A stretch of 64,000 nt of DNA from Endothia cerciana (taxonomy: Eukaryota > Ascomycota > Sordariomycetes > Diaporthales > Cryphonectriaceae). The stretch lies in contig JALRMH010000012.1 in NCBI GenBank assembly GCA_026119935.1, positions 558,001 through 622,000 of the forward strand, read 5' to 3'. Shown here piece after piece: positions 22,437-35,219 of the stretch; positions within the stretch are counted from its first letter, which is position 1, and every line of letters starts with the position of its first letter. Both the position numbers and the translations under genes were made by a program. The notes beneath the pieces were generated by a model. It was not told the origin of the DNA and did no database searches. It saw only the letters and a list, made by a program, of their open reading frames with translations.

Positions 22437-23496
22437 TCTCGCCACCAATCTGTTTTGCTTTGTTTTGTTTTCCTCTCGACCATATTCTATACGTGATGGC
22501 ACGGCCACACAGGGACGCGGCGTCGGCGTTATTCGACGAGGGCACGATTCTCTCCACCTTCTCATTTTTTATAGATACTCTCACGCCATGCCTCGCATGA
22601 GCTGTTCGAGCCACTCACGGTAGCTGAATCCAGCACACCATCAACTCCCAACCTGAAGAACAAAAAACCCAGAGCCTCATCCTTGTGAACATGGACTCTC
22701 CGTCAAGTCTCATTCCGCTTCGCGCCAGCGCTAAACCAGGTGCTCGTCATCCTCTGCTAGTCTACCCGACAAAAAGGGTCCATGAGACGACTCGGGGCGG
22801 CTCAAAGCCACCCCCCCCCTTTCCCCCCTCCCCTCCAAGACTTGAAGCAACCATCATTCCAATCCAAGGGCGACCTTGTGCTGTCTGGACCGGCCAGCAA
22901 CAAACAGCCCCCAGCAAGACACACACCAGAACAGAACTGGCTCATACTTCAGCGCACCCCGAAACTCTCTTTTAGGCCTCCGCCGAAAAAATAAAAATAA
23001 ATAACAACTCTTCGATCACCGATCACCTCCCAACCTTACACACACCGACACACAGAGTTCTTGTGAGAGCCTAGGACTGCGCGCGTCACATTCGGAGGGG
23101 GGGGGGGTTTGGGCAGGGGAGAACGTGTCTTAGGTCCCCTCTGGTCACCTGCCCTCCCCCCTCCCTCCCCTCTCCACCGCGCAGGAAGAGGGCCTCGGAT
23201 GACTTGCATTATCGCATCAGAGACCTGCGTCGGCACACGAGGGATGAAGAAAAAGTGAGGAGAACCTACCTACCTGCAGCACGGCATCGGTGGTTGGGGG
23301 GGGGGGGTGGAGGGTCCGAGCGCTCTCACTGTGTTCACCCCGGCATAAAGGATGGGAAGGGAGATCGGCCTGCAGGTCTCACCGTCCCCTCCGGTATAGG
23401 CAGACACAACCTGCGCACAGATCCTCCTCCCTCCTCCCCGGCTTGCAGGCGGTCATATGACCTCCCTGTCTGCGCGTGACCAAGTAGCGACAGGTG

Positions 23497-23537
23497 GGAA
23501 GGGGGAGTCGGAAGGGGGAGTCGGAAGGGGGGAGGGG
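23497..23537. repeat. 13-bp G-rich tandem repeat
   Basis: About three copies of a 13-bp unit of the form GGAAGGGGGAGTC, with the last copy diverging. Its G tracts could support quadruplex folding. Confidence 0.8.
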
Positions 23538-24729
23538 GGGAGGTTGCAAAAGCAAGTTCGCTCGAGCCCCCCTCCCCCTCAGGGCTGTTTCATGTACAGT
23601 GCAGAGGTGCATGACGATGATGCCCAGAAGTACCTGCCTGCGGCGGGTGCGGGCTGAGCTGTTCACCCCTCCTGGGCCCAGGACGCCCTCTCACGTACGT
23701 CTGGATGTGGCCGGTGCCGCCAGAGAGGGGGTCCCGAGGGGACCGCCGGGGAGGGGGGCACGGCGCAGAGGGGTTCAGCGGGAGAAGGATGTCTCGAGGG
23801 GGACAGTTCCTACAAGAAGCCACTGTCAGGAAGGGCAACACACACTACGGTATGCCCACCACGAAAGGACATTGCGAGAGTCATGAACCGGCGCAGGCAG
23901 GGCCGCCCGCCGAGCGGCACAGGTCTGGTGAGAGCGGTAGTGCGCTGCCTTGTTTCTCCTCGATGGGCCATCCTCGAGAGAGACTGGCCGCCCTTTTGCA
24001 AAATGAGATGTCTCGAGAGATTCGGGGGACACATGTCTGCCCTCAACCAACAATAAAACCCCGCCGGAACAGGACGACACGACTTACGACCTCCACCGAG
24101 GGCCAAAGGGCACGCCGCGGGAACACCCCTCCCCCCTCTGACCGATCCCAAGAGATGGGAGACGAGACATGCCCACATGCAACCTGCCAGATCCGAACGG
24201 CTCGAGATCTAACACATACAGCCCCGAATCATCCCCTTCCCCCGATCCGGAAGTCGAGGCGCCGCTGGGTCGAGACAGTGCCTGGCTGGTTCCGCATGAA
24301 TAGGGAAGGAGGACCGAGCGCAGATGGGGCGCCAAAGCCACGATGACTCTGTCAATATTGTTCACTCGGCCCTCGGACGATCCATCTCGGGGGCGAGGCC
24401 TCACCCTACCACGGCCCGAAGCTGCAGAGCTGCCGGCATAGGGGGACGGCCGATGTGGGGACCTCGCCGTCGGGGCCGAGGGCCGAGCCAGACACGGGAA
24501 CTTGAGATGCCTCCTTGCCTTCCATTTACCTCTGCTGCGCTGACGAGGCCACGCAAGCTTGGGCAAGGGGGAGGGGGTGTTGTGGGCCACAGCCCTATAG
24601 ACCCGTGGACGTAGGGATAAAACCAGTCCCTAGTTGTCTCTCCTGGATCCTATCGATCTCCCACCGCCACGGAGAAGCGGCATGAGCATCTGTATTTACC
24701 TAGTGAGTTAGCCTGGCTGGAGAAGGGGG

Positions 24730-24752
24730 AAAAAAAAAAAGGGGGGGGGGGG
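24730..24752. repeat. A11-G12 homopolymer junction
   Basis: Eleven A directly followed by twelve G, a 23-nt pure purine strand. Confidence 0.88.
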
Positions 24753-25655
24753 CGATGGGTGAATGTTTTACACTCGAGCGGCGACGCACCTCCGAAGGGA
24801 CTCTAGCGTCGCGTCCCGGCGTCCGCGTTCGAGGGATATGCGAGGGAGGCAGTGCGGAGCGGGTCTTCCGCCTGTTCTGACTGATGCTGTGGCAAGTGGG
24901 GGGAACTGACCACAACACTGTGTGTGGACATGAGTTCCCTCGTTGGACATACCCCTCCTGACGAGGTGACAATACGGAGGTAGTGTTGGGAAATCTTGCG
25001 AATGGCAGGAGGGAGCCTCACGAGGCAGCCATCCGGCATCAGTTCAGAGGCTCGTCACCCGCGCTCACCCGGCGTGGTGGCGGTGACCCAGTTGTTGACC
25101 AGCGCTAGGGTTGAGGACTCAATGTTTTGTGCCCGAGGTCCTGGGGGGTATGGTGAGAATGGGAAGGAGACGAGAACAGGCTGGAAGGAAATCGATACTC
25201 TGGTGCGGTCGCTTCGGTAGATATAGATGTGCGAAGGCGCTCTGGACACCAAAGCTCTCGCAAGCAGGCTGTTCACGGGTCGCGTCCGGTCAATGGTCTG
25301 GCGGCTTTCTTTCACCCCCGTAGAGCGGTCTCTGGTGGCTGCATAGTGCCCCAAGCAGGACCACGTTGTGAAGACCTACCGAGAGGTCGGCCGCGACCCT
25401 ACAGGAGCAAAAGGCACCAAGGAGACCATCGATGATGGTATTGGTCTGTAGAGCGACGAAGCGGGTAGCTGGTCTCGTCATCTGCTGTCAGCGACGCAGG
25501 TCAGGCTGGGAGCCGGGCAGGCCGAGCCGGCTCATCGCGGAAGAACCTTGCGTGGTGTCGAACCATTGCACACGTCCAGGCCGGATATCGCAGGGTGGCC
25601 CATTCATTAACTCGTTACCTAGGTATCTATGTCTCCCGGGCTCCTCGCAGACCCG

Positions 25656-27472
25656 TCACCACCCGTCCAGCACCCTCACCTTGACATGCATCCCCTTCGC
25701 CGGCCTCGTCGTCGCCACAGACTTGATCTCAAGGTTCGCCTCGTCCGCCTGCTCAGGATACCGCAGCTCGAACTCCATCCTGCCGACCCACGCAGCGAGC
25801 AGGCACGCGAACTCGGCCCTGGCGAAGCTCGAGCCGATGCAGCTCCTGGGCCCGTGCAGGAACGTCATGAAGGCGTAGTTGCTCGCCGCGCCGCCGCCCG
25901 CGGCCCCCCTGTCGCCCTCGTGCTTGGGGAGCCACCGGTCCGGGTTGAAGGTGAGCGCGTCGGGCCCCCACAGCGCCGGGTCCCTGTTGACCGCGGTGAC
26001 CCCCAGCACGACCCTCGTGCCCTTGGGCACCCTCGTCCCCTGGATGGTCGTGTCCACGGCCGCCTCGCGCAGCGTCAGCGGCACCGGCGAGAAGTACCGC
26101 AGCACCTCGGAGCACACCGCGTTGAGGTAGGGCATGCGGTCGATGTCCAGGCTCGAGATGGTCGCGCCCGCGTCGTCGAGGCCGGGCAGCCGCTCCCGGA
26201 CCTCCCGCCTCAGCCGGGCCTGGACCTCGGGGTGCCGGCACAGCAGGTAGACCGCCCACGTCATGCTGCTCGCCGTCGTCTCGTGGCCCGCGACCAGGAA
26301 CGTCATGAGCTGGTCGACCAGGTTGTCGTCCGTGAACCCGCCGCTCTCCAGGGCCACGCTCAGGATGTCCACGCCCGTCAGCTCCTTGCGCGCGAGCCTC
26401 TCCTTCTTCTCGCGGACGAGCTCGGCGCACGTGGCGCGGATCGTCTGCGCCGCGCCCTTGACGTCGTTGTTGCGCCGGACGGGTATGCGGCTCACGAACC
26501 ACGCAGGGAGGACGAGCCCCAGCATGCTGAGGATCTGCCCCTGGCGGGACGGCTTGAACACGGCGTTGTAGGTCTGGAACAGCGGGTTGGTCGGGTCCGC
26601 GATGGCGCCAAAGTCCCGGCCCAGGCCCGCGACGCCGATGATGTCGAGTGTGATGCGGGACGCCCATCCGCCGACCTCGAGGAAGCCCGTCCTGCCATCG
26701 GCCCCTGCGGCGGGGGCGGGGGCGGCTGCTGACTTCTCCGGGTCAGATGTGGTGGTGGTGGTGGGTGCGGACGTCGTCGGGGACGAGGGCTCCCTGGCGG
26801 CGTCGAGCAGGGCCTGCTGCGTCATGGCCTGCACACCCTCCCGGGCCTTCTCCCAGAAGGTCGGGTACAGGTCCTTGATGTGGCGGAAGGCGAAGGCTGG
26901 CATGAGGTTGCGCCGCTGTTTCTTGTGCTCGTCGCCCTCGGCCATGAGGACCCCGAAGCCGAGGATGCGCCCGAGGCCGACGCGCATCATGGCGGGCTTC
27001 TGGAAGTCGTAGGCCTTTTTCACGAGGACCTCGGCCAGGGCCTTGGGGGACACGACGAGGAGGCGCTCCTGGTTGAGGAGGCCGAGGTAGCGGATCAGGC
27101 CGTTGTGCGGCACCGTCGCCGTCCTATAAGTCGATGTCAGTATCTCCTATTCGGAGGAGGCCGGCCAAGACAATACGGCAGGTAATCTCTCAAATACCAT
27201 TCTTGCATAGGAACCCCGGTGGGCAATTCCCTGATCTTCTGCCAGTTCCCGTTGTACCAGGAGGAATTCTTGGGTTCCGGCAGGCCACGGAGGGGCGAGA
27301 AGACCTTGGGGTACAGGATGACACACCAGCCGAAGCAGCTGAGGACCCAGCTGCACGCGAGGTAGCCGGCGAAGGTCGCCGTGGACCACTGTGATCCTAA
27401 GGTGGTCGTTGCGACGTAGGCGGCGACGGCGGACACCGCCGTGATCCTCTTCCACGGGATGGTCGACTCCAT
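25656..27472 (-). CDS. Cytochrome P450 monooxygenase
   Basis: Two exons, 27472..27198 and 27123..25656 (580 aa). The 74-bp intron splits a Trp codon, and the join restores the P450 stretch before NGLIRYLGL. A hydrophobic N-terminus suggests an ER-membrane anchor. Visible P450 landmarks are the I-helix AGHETT, the K-helix ExxR (EVLR), the FNPDRW region and the heme-binding motif FLHGPRSCIG with Cys520 as thiolate ligand. A low-complexity Ala/Pro/Thr segment interrupts the region between helices C and F. All catalytic landmarks are intact. Substrate is unknown, and no polyketide synthase, NRPS or terpene synthase is nearby, so a dedicated biosynthetic cluster is not supported. A partner NADPH-P450 reductase is presumed elsewhere in the genome. 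Confidence 0.93.
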
Positions 27473-28000
27473 GATGCGTATGTCAGCGACCCCTCGGTGT
27501 GGCGGCTATGGTCTCCCGGCGAGAGGCAGCTGGGGCTTATGCGATGAAGTTCTGCAGGTTGATATTTAGGTTCTCTTGAGCGCGGGATGAGGCGGTGTTG
27601 CATATGGCCAGCCGGCTGAGCGGGCTTTGGTTTATAGGCGCAAGTAATGTGCGGGCTTGGGAGGGCGTTACTAAATATCCGTTTCAAGTATTCGCTTCAA
27701 GGCGAAGCGATGGGTTAAGAGGAGCGAGCCTGACGCTGTCCTGAACAGGAGGGATCGGACACGGAGACGGAGTTGAGCTCTGTGACGAATGCCGTCCTGC
27801 AGGCAGGGCAGCGCCGGTCTTTTTTATTTATTTTTATCTAAGGCGGTGGTCCTGGGCGAGTTGCCGTCAGTGCCATGACGTTTCAAGACCGGTGAGGCCA
27901 AACCCCCATTGTTGAGTATGATGATATCCGTCTGTTCCTCTTGGTCCGGACATTTGCGGCAGTCAGGTGCAATACACAAGACGGACTTGGTGTTGGCCCG

Positions 28001-28002
<2 letters not shown>

Positions 28003-28044
<42 letters not shown>
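28003..28044. repeat. (CT)n microsatellite
   Basis: About 42 bp of pure CT followed by TTC/TTTC-rich DNA. It is the inverse complement of the (GA)n array at 15.9 kb. Confidence 0.92.
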
Positions 28045-28056
<12 letters not shown>

Positions 28057-29177
28057 CTTCTTCTTCCTCTTTCTCTCTCGCTCTCGTGCGCGCGCGCTCC
28101 TCTGCCCAGTGCGAGTTACGAGATCGACCATCTCCAAGGTTGTCCCGGGCCAATCGTTCTGGGACAGTTTCAAACGGACATCTCCGCTGCCGAAGAAACA
28201 TGAGATGCAGAGGCCGCGGTTACGATTGGCCCAGTCCTTCTTAGCCTGAGCCTCTACCGCTGGTGGGGCCAGGCGAGGATGCAGCCAGCGGCAGCCCGGG
28301 GCGTCGGAAAACGGCCCAACCCTGGAGACATTTCTCGGCCATTTTGGCAGCAGTGGCATAATGTACATAGAAGTTCGCTCGGCATCAATAATGGCACACC
28401 TCGTCCTTGGATGCGGCGTGGCGGGGGCCGGGAACAAGAGACCCGCCAACGGGATTGGGTACGCTTATAAGTCTGCGAGCCGGCCCAACAGCAGGCCCGG
28501 TTCACTGACTGCGCGGATATTCTCCAGTCTGGTACGATGTAAGACACTTCGACAGGTTTGGCGAGGCAAACAACATAGAGCCTCTTTACCCCCAGACAGA
28601 GCTCAATACCCCCCCCCCCCTATCCGCCATTTGACCCATTCGGCGCCTCCACCACACACCTTGGATGCTCCGAGCACACGAGAAGCCATGCACGTGTTGT
28701 GGCACTCTGCCTACAAAACGTATATGCGCATGCTATTTTGCACGTGCTGATCACCGCCATACCATGCGGTTCGATTCGCAAGGCGAGTGAGGCCGGTGAC
28801 GTTTGCAAACATGATACACAAGAGGTTTTAGATATTATGATTTACTTCTTTCTATCCCGAACCAGGAGCCAGCCAGAGTGATATATCTATGTGTTTGCTT
28901 CCCCCCCCTCTCTCCGGGTCTTCAAGCGCTGTTGGTCTCGTAAGAAAAGGCAAGCCGTGTTCAACCACTGGACCTCCAATAAAAGCACTCGCGCAACCTC
29001 TTAACAAAACGAAATAAACCTAAAACAAACTTCTATGCCGCTATTTCGATGATTCCGACCCCAAATGTGTTGCTAGGTGGTGCTGGTCATTCGTTTCGTC
29101 GTTACAGCCGTTAACAGGATGCCCCCCCGATGGAAAAAGAAGCTCAGACGACATGCCAAAAACACCATGGAAGAAGG

Positions 29178-29180
29178 AAA

Positions 29181-29212
<32 letters not shown>

Positions 29213-29215
29213 AAA
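29178..29215. repeat. Poly-A block interrupted once by G
   Basis: Two A runs joined by a single G. Transcribed from the minus strand it would be a T-rich tract about 180 nt past the SSK2 stop codon. Confidence 0.88.
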
Positions 29216-29398
29216 CGTCAAACAATGCTTGCAAAACGATGGATTTCAGGCAGATGGCCGCGCGAGTGAGTGGCCGCTTCAGGGTCTTGAAGCCGAACAA
29301 AAGAAAAAGAGTATGTGTACAGCCGTTGACGCACCATGCATGCGTATGGGGGGTTTATGTGCGCTTGTGTTCGTGATTCAGAAACCGTGAGACGAGGT

Positions 29399-32300
29399 TC
29401 ACTCCGCGACCGAGAACATCCCATCCGGACCCATACTTCCTCTCCCACTAGACCCGGAGTGTGTATTCGGCGTCGTCTGGCTGCTAGCACTCGTGTCACT
29501 AGGTGTGCTGGGCTCCACCACGCTCCTGCGTATCGTCATGATCCACTCATGTTGCAGGAGCTCAACCGCAGTCGCCCTCTTCCTACTATCCTTGACGAAG
29601 CAGCGTTTCAAAAAGTCAATACCCTCGGGGGACAGCTGGTCGGGTGTCGGGAGTTGCGGCGGGTTGCCCTGTGCAATATTGTACATAATGGCCCACTCGT
29701 TGTCCAGGTTGGCCCACGGCCGGCGGCCAGTAGCCATTTCGAGGATTACGCAGCCTAGCGACCAGATATCCACCGCGCCGAAGTGTCCGGGATTATCGCC
29801 CTTGATAACTTCGGGAGACATGTACATTGGCGTGCCGGTCATGGAATTGTTAGGTTTCGTAGACGTCATGTCTTGCACAATAGTTTTGCCCTGGCGGGCG
29901 ATGACTTTGGCGGCGCCGAAGTCGACGTACTTGATGATGCCATTGTGGTCGAGGAGGACGTCTGCGGCGCTGGTCAGCTGACGTCTGGTCGGCTGGTGAA
30001 AAGAAAAGACTCACTTTCTGGTTTGATATCGCGATGAGCGATCTTGACTTCATGGAGGTAAGCGAGACCTTCCAGAAGCTGCAGCGCGTAAACCATGATG
30101 ACCTGTTCATCCTCAATGCGACCATGCTCAAGCAGATTGGCCAGAGAGCCTCCCGAACAGAACTCCATAAAGATGTAGACCCTGTCTCTGTGGACCTCGA
30201 TACCGAAGTAAGACACGACGTTGGGGTGGTCAACGGATTCCAGCACGCGCATCTCGTCCTTGATCTGCCCGGCGATCGTGGGAATCAGCTTCGGATCCTG
30301 TAACCGGATCTCCTTCACAGCCATCACCTGTCCTGTGTCCAAGTTCATGGCGGCGTAGACATTGCCAAACGTTCCGCCACCGACAAAGTGGCCTTGTTGC
30401 CATCGCATCGTGAAGTTGGTGGCGGTAGATGAGAGATATGCGAGGGACCGATCGACCTCGTTCGAAGCCTCGAGAACCCGGCCTAGAGCAGACCGCTCCA
30501 GCATAATTTGCTTTCTCGCTTCGTCAATCTTGGAGAGTTCTTGCATCCTGTGGTCGAGCACGAACTGTGAAGCGGTTTGGTCGTCGACATTTTTGCCCTT
30601 GTCCAGCCTCCTGAACTGGCCAACGAGGGCTTCCAGCCTCTGCTTCTCGGCCTGAGCTGCGACAGTTGATCGCGCACCCATGATATCGAAGTGGGAGATG
30701 AGCAAAGACATGCATCCGGCGACCTTCTCTCGCAGTTTGGCGTATTCATCATCCCCTAGGGCCAGAATGTGTCTACCGCGGGTCATGCCCATTGCGAACT
30801 CGAGAGCCAGAACAGCCCATCGGAAGGTCTTGCGGTCGGAAGACACACAATCGTCGCAAATGAAGCTGACCCAGTCCAGCGCAAGCTTCGTCAGCTTGAT
30901 ATTGTTCATCTGCCGGCGGTTGCTGTCCATGAACAGCAGTGACCGTTGTCCAAATTCTGTGGCGAAAATGAAACACGTCTGGATAAGGTCTTGCACATCC
31001 ATGCCTTTCGTCTGCGAGCGGATCGTCTCCACACTGTCCATGAAGGTATTCGACAGCTTGTAAGCCACCCGCTTGATGTCCCCCAGCTTCAGGTTGACTT
31101 TCTTGAGATTTGACCGTTGCTCCACAACGAGATCGAGGTGCGCACCGATGAGCTCTATGAATGATCTCCTCGCAGCCACAAGTCGAGTTTGAGATCCACC
31201 AGCAATCAGCCTCAGGTGACCCATCTTCAGATCCAGTGGCTCTTCTCGCACAGTCATCGATACTTTAGGCCCATACCAGTTAGGCGCATTTTCAGCCCGG
31301 ATAATCAAGACATAGGGGTTGGTTGGGTCCTCTGTAACGTGCTCATATGAAGCGGTCCCGATGGTAGACTGTATTTCCTCCGGGCGATTTTGCAGCGATG
31401 GCGAAGCCACCATAATTACCCCCTCATGCTCAATGCTTGCGGTGTAAATCTGAAAGTGGCCAGACTCGACAAGTCGCGCAAATAAGTCGTGGAGTCGTTC
31501 GGGTCCAAATGCTATGCTAAAGTCGCACGCGTTTTCGTAATTTCCACTTAACATCCTAGAGAAGCGCTGCAGCATTCTCTGGCGCACTCGGACAGAGTCC
31601 AGGATCTGTTTGTACCGTTTGCTCATCTCTGAGGCGCTCTCCTTTGGTTTCCTTTGCAACTCTCTCTCGAACGTGTCGCTCAGACGTCTGAAGGCCTTGA
31701 ACGTCAGGTTGCTGAATTGCTCTGCGACTTCGACGTCACCATGGTCCAAATGACTTCCGATCTCGTTGATAAACTCCCATTCTTGGAACAGAAGCTCTGC
31801 CTCCTTGAAGGTGTTCTTGTTACCACTAAGCTTCCAATTAAGCATCTTGAAGTAATACTTCAGGGCTTCCAGGACAGCTTGATCAAACGCCTCATCGATG
31901 CAGGGCGGCAACTCCCAGCCGGTTTCTGGTTGCGAAATGCCAAGATACTCAGCCTTGATGCTGATGGCGAGGTTCAACAAGACCTGGAACTGTGAGATCA
32001 TCTGGTCTTGAAGCATTGGATTTTGTTGAGCCGACTCCTTCATCCTTTTGGCGTAGGCCAGTCGGACTTTGATGATCTCCTCGATCAGCCGAGAAGGGAA
32101 ACTGATCAGCGTGAGAAGATCTTCGATGTATGGAGGTAGATGCCGCTTCTTGAACGCGTCGGCGTTGAGAATAAGTGTCTCCTTGGCCTTCAGTATCGTG
32201 TTGGTGATGGCTGTCAGCATGCTTTCGCGCTTGCTCTTGTTGCCACCAACGTCCTCTTCCCAGTGCGTGTGCAACGACTTGAGACCATCCTCCTTCAACA

Positions 32301-33579
32301 ATTTATCGAGAAACGACGTCTCGTCACTGATTCCATTTGTAATAGGAGATCGCTCCCTGGTGCGCAGAAAGTCAAGCTCGTCATTCCCGACCCATCTCCT
32401 CAACACAAGCAGTTCGGTGTTGATCAGCTCATTGATGTTGTACCAAGATATGATGGCCTCGCAAGCTTCTGTGAAGAGGACTGACTTGGCCGAGGGGTGG
32501 GCTTGCAGCATTGCCTCTCTCGATGGGTACAGGCTCTCAAGCTTGTCGATCTTGACAACCATATCGCGGACCTGCTCCGCGGGAGGCTTGCCGGCCTCGC
32601 TCTCACCGGCGATTTGGAAGTTGATGATGTCGTCGATGACCCGGTCCATGGTGCCCCGCGCATCTTCAACCATCCTACGCTGTACCGGCAAATGCCGCCC
32701 ACAAATCCGCGAACGGATGCCTAACCACAACTCCGCCTTTTGCGCATTCTTGCCCACCTCTTGCTCGGAGGAGCCAATCAGTCGTTTCTTTTCCTGCCGA
32801 AAGACATCGCCGGTAAGCACAGCAGCCAGCATTCCGTGCCATTCTAATCGCTCTCGGCTGTCTGGGTCCCTGATGTCCTCTTCTGTCGGTTCGATGTCCT
32901 CCTCTTCGTCTCCTTCGAAGAGCCTCCTTGCGTCGTCATGATCTGGTTCGGCGCTGAACGGGGCTTCAGACCCGGGGGTCTCACCCTCAGAATCGCTGTC
33001 GGGATCGCCAGCCGTATTGAAGCTCATCGGATCGAACTCGGAAGGAAACGGATAGTCCTGCTTCCGGGCATTGTTCAGCCGCTGCACGTAGGCTCTCTCT
33101 TGTCGTGCGAAGGTCGAATTCGTGGGCAGCGCTCGCGATCGGGATCCCGAGCGCGGGTCGGTGTACCCCATGGGAGTGGGCTGAGGTCTTCGGATCGGGC
33201 GGTAGGTATTCGAGGGCTGCCTTGCCGGACCGGTGGGGCGCTGAGGCCTTGCTGAGGTGCCGTTGCTGTGGATGGAGCCCGCCTCTGAGGTGCCATGATG
33301 CCTGCTGGTGATGCCGCTGCCCACTCCGTCAGAGAGGAGCGAGGACATGGACCCCGCGTGACTAGCAGGGTCTGCATAGTGGCTCAGCGAACCTGGATCA
33401 TCTGGGCGCTCGAAGTTGTCGAAACCGTTGGCCTCGAGGGTGGTGTCGCCCGAAGAACCGGATTCGCCAGAGTCAACAGTAACGGCCTGCGGCCGGAAGC
33501 CCTTGGCCTGATCAGGGCGCGGTAGGTCGTCGTCGCCATTCGAGAAGCGCACCGCGCGTGGTGAGGTCTCTGCCGACAT
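29399..33579 (-). CDS. ssk2: SSK2/SSK22-type MAP kinase kinase kinase (HOG pathway)
   Basis: Two exons, 33579..30015 and 29961..29399 (1375 aa). The 53-bp intron interrupts the Asn codon of the catalytic loop: HRDIKPE ends exon 1 and the join gives Asn1189. The N-terminal ~300 residues are Ser/Asp-rich and disordered; the long middle is the conserved Ssk2-family helical regulatory region. The C-terminal kinase domain (about 1060-1345) has the Gly loop GGGTFGNVY, AVKEI lysine, HRDIKPEN, DFGAAK and GTPMYMSPE. In the family, Ssk1 binding activates this kinase, which phosphorylates Pbs2, which activates Hog1 in osmotic and oxidative stress (OS-4 in Neurospora). Length and domain order fit the family. 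It is divergent to SLD3. Confidence 0.96.
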
Positions 33580-35107
33580 GGCTGGGGGGAGGGGGGCGGG
33601 CGTCGGCGTCCCTACGTGTGCGCGTGCAGGTTGCTTGAGTCGCGGTTGGCAGATACTTCTGAAGATGAGAAGTATCGGTATGAGAATGCTGCCTCAAGCC
33701 GGATCGCTCCAGTCCCTCCCACGCCGCAACCCCGGGGCGCACAAAGGGAGAGGGGCAGAATCAGCCCGGTCCAGAACTGGGCGACCTGGGGGCGGCCGAC
33801 CTGCAATGAAGAGGACGAAAAAAGTGGGCGACCTGGCCGGGGAGGAGTCTTTGAACCGCCGCGTTCCCAAAAAAGGTCGGCGCAGGCGGACCGATCTCGT
33901 CAAACTTGGCAGATATAAGTGCTCAAGTAAAGGCTCTCGGTAGGATCATGCGGCGTTCTGGCCCGCGGGAGGTAGCATCTGGCTAACGGTTACTGCCGGT
34001 CTGAGGCTTGTGAGGTGTGGCGAGAGCTCGAACCTTGCACGGTAAGCCTGAGTGGAATGCTAGTAAGGTGGGACTGGAGGAAGGGTTCAAAAAAAAGAAA
34101 AAAGGGGAAAGGAAAAAAAAAAAAAAGGGAAAAAGGAAAAAAAAAAGAGTAAAACAGGCGAGGCCGGCGCAGTTGCAATGTTGCCGGGGCCTCAGATCCT
34201 AAGCCAGCCCTTTGTGGCTTGTGGAGGAAGATGAAATTTCAGCGAGCAGAGTGGGCAATCAATAGGGTGACTCCCAGAGGAGAGAGACGCAGTCCACCAA
34301 GGGCGTACGGAGGACAGAGGAGACAGCCGATGGATGCCACCTTTTATGGCGGACTAGTTGGTCCGCCAGCTGCGATCTCGAGATCTCGATGGCTGTAGTT
34401 CGAACCGATGCCCGCGGTTGATTGACCCTTTCAGGGCCCTTAGCATCCCGTGCTATGATTTCCCGCCCACCGCGCTACCTGCTGTACTTATGTACGTGAG
34501 CCGCAGATTTGGTCGCACTCCTATTGGCATACTCTGCCCCTCCTCCCCCTCTATACCGAGGCACTCTCCGGGGGCGCAAGGCGAGGGTCTTGAGTATCGT
34601 CAGGCACATCTAGGGGTGGCTGTCTGGTCATAAGATCACCTGCACGACAGGAAGCCTCGAGTGCAGTGCAGATCATGACGACTCGTCGACGTTGGACGTC
34701 GGACACTGCCATGTTACAGCTACAGACAGGGGGACAAGGGGGTCTCACGGGGGCACGACAGCACTAGCCACGCCTGGGCCACCAGCCCTGCAGTGGACCC
34801 AGCACTCCTGGCTGCCCGGGCCAGACCCTGGAAACCCTGCCAATGGCCCTGTCCGCAGCGAACCCTGGGCCAGGGTGCAACCGCGTCTCTCTCTGTACGC
34901 GTCTCCCAGGCCGAGCAGCCAATCTGGCTGACCACTGCAGAGACCGCTACACACCGACCGGTCGAACATCCGGCTCAGCACGACCACGGTTCCAGCTGCT
35001 CAGTGCTGGCGGGGCCCGAGTCCAATCCGTATCTATCAACATCAGTCTCCTGCGTCTCCTCCACCTTCTACATGTCTCTCCATGGCGGATAGCCGCCCAA
35101 TCTCATC
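33580..35107. promoter_or_regulatory. Divergent SSK2/SLD3 intergenic promoter region
   Basis: 1.5 kb shared upstream region with no supported gene. It holds a polypurine stretch (about 34089-34149, A-rich with GGG interruptions) and a perfect hairpin at 34347-34368. ORFs present are short and featureless. Confidence 0.6.
34347..34368. promoter_or_regulatory. Perfect 8-bp inverted repeat containing CGG-N10-CCG
   Basis: An 8-bp arm TGGCGGAC, a 6-nt loop TAGTTG, and the perfect complement GTCCGCCA. It contains CGG and CCG half-sites separated by 10 nt, the everted-inverted geometry used by Zn2Cys6 regulators such as Put3. It lies near the middle of the divergent promoter region (about 770 bp from the SSK2 start and 740 bp from the SLD3 start). 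Function is inferred only. Confidence 0.5.
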
Positions 35108-35219
35108 ATGTCCATTCGAGGCTCGGACGCGTCGCGTCCTCGTTCAAGATCATCCAATAACCCCGCCGCCCATGCTCAACGCTCCTCCGCCCCGTACAGC
35201 TCCCACCCTCGCCCCATAG
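35072..35219 (+). promoter_or_regulatory. Upstream ATGs/uORFs at the SLD3 start
   Basis: An ATG at 35072 opens a six-codon uORF ending with TAG at 35090-35092, in the same frame as SLD3. A second ATG at 35082 is in another frame, reads past the SLD3 ATG at 35108 and ends with TAG at 35217-35219. Whether they are transcribed depends on the unknown transcription start. Confidence 0.45.

Larger units (their letters stand above)
22437..25655. other. 3.2 kb gene-poor region downstream of the Myb-like gene
   Basis: No supported gene. It contains G runs at 23097-23107 and 23296-23307, a 13-bp tandem repeat at about 23497-23537, and an A11/G12 junction at 24730-24752. ORFs here have no domain features. 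Confidence 0.55.
27473..29398. other. Intergenic region between the P450 promoter and SSK2 3' end
   Basis: No supported gene. It includes a (CT)n microsatellite at 28003-28044, a 12-nt C run at 28609-28620 and a poly-A block at 29178-29215. Confidence 0.55.

Noticed and set aside
25629..26732. 367-codon plus-strand ORF opposite the first P450
   Set aside because: Antisense shadow of a clear P450 coding exon; repetitive Arg/Val/His composition and no family features.
28755..28785. Second TTCGATT T-loop-like match
   Set aside because: No stem pairing consistent with a tRNA T arm and no cloverleaf.
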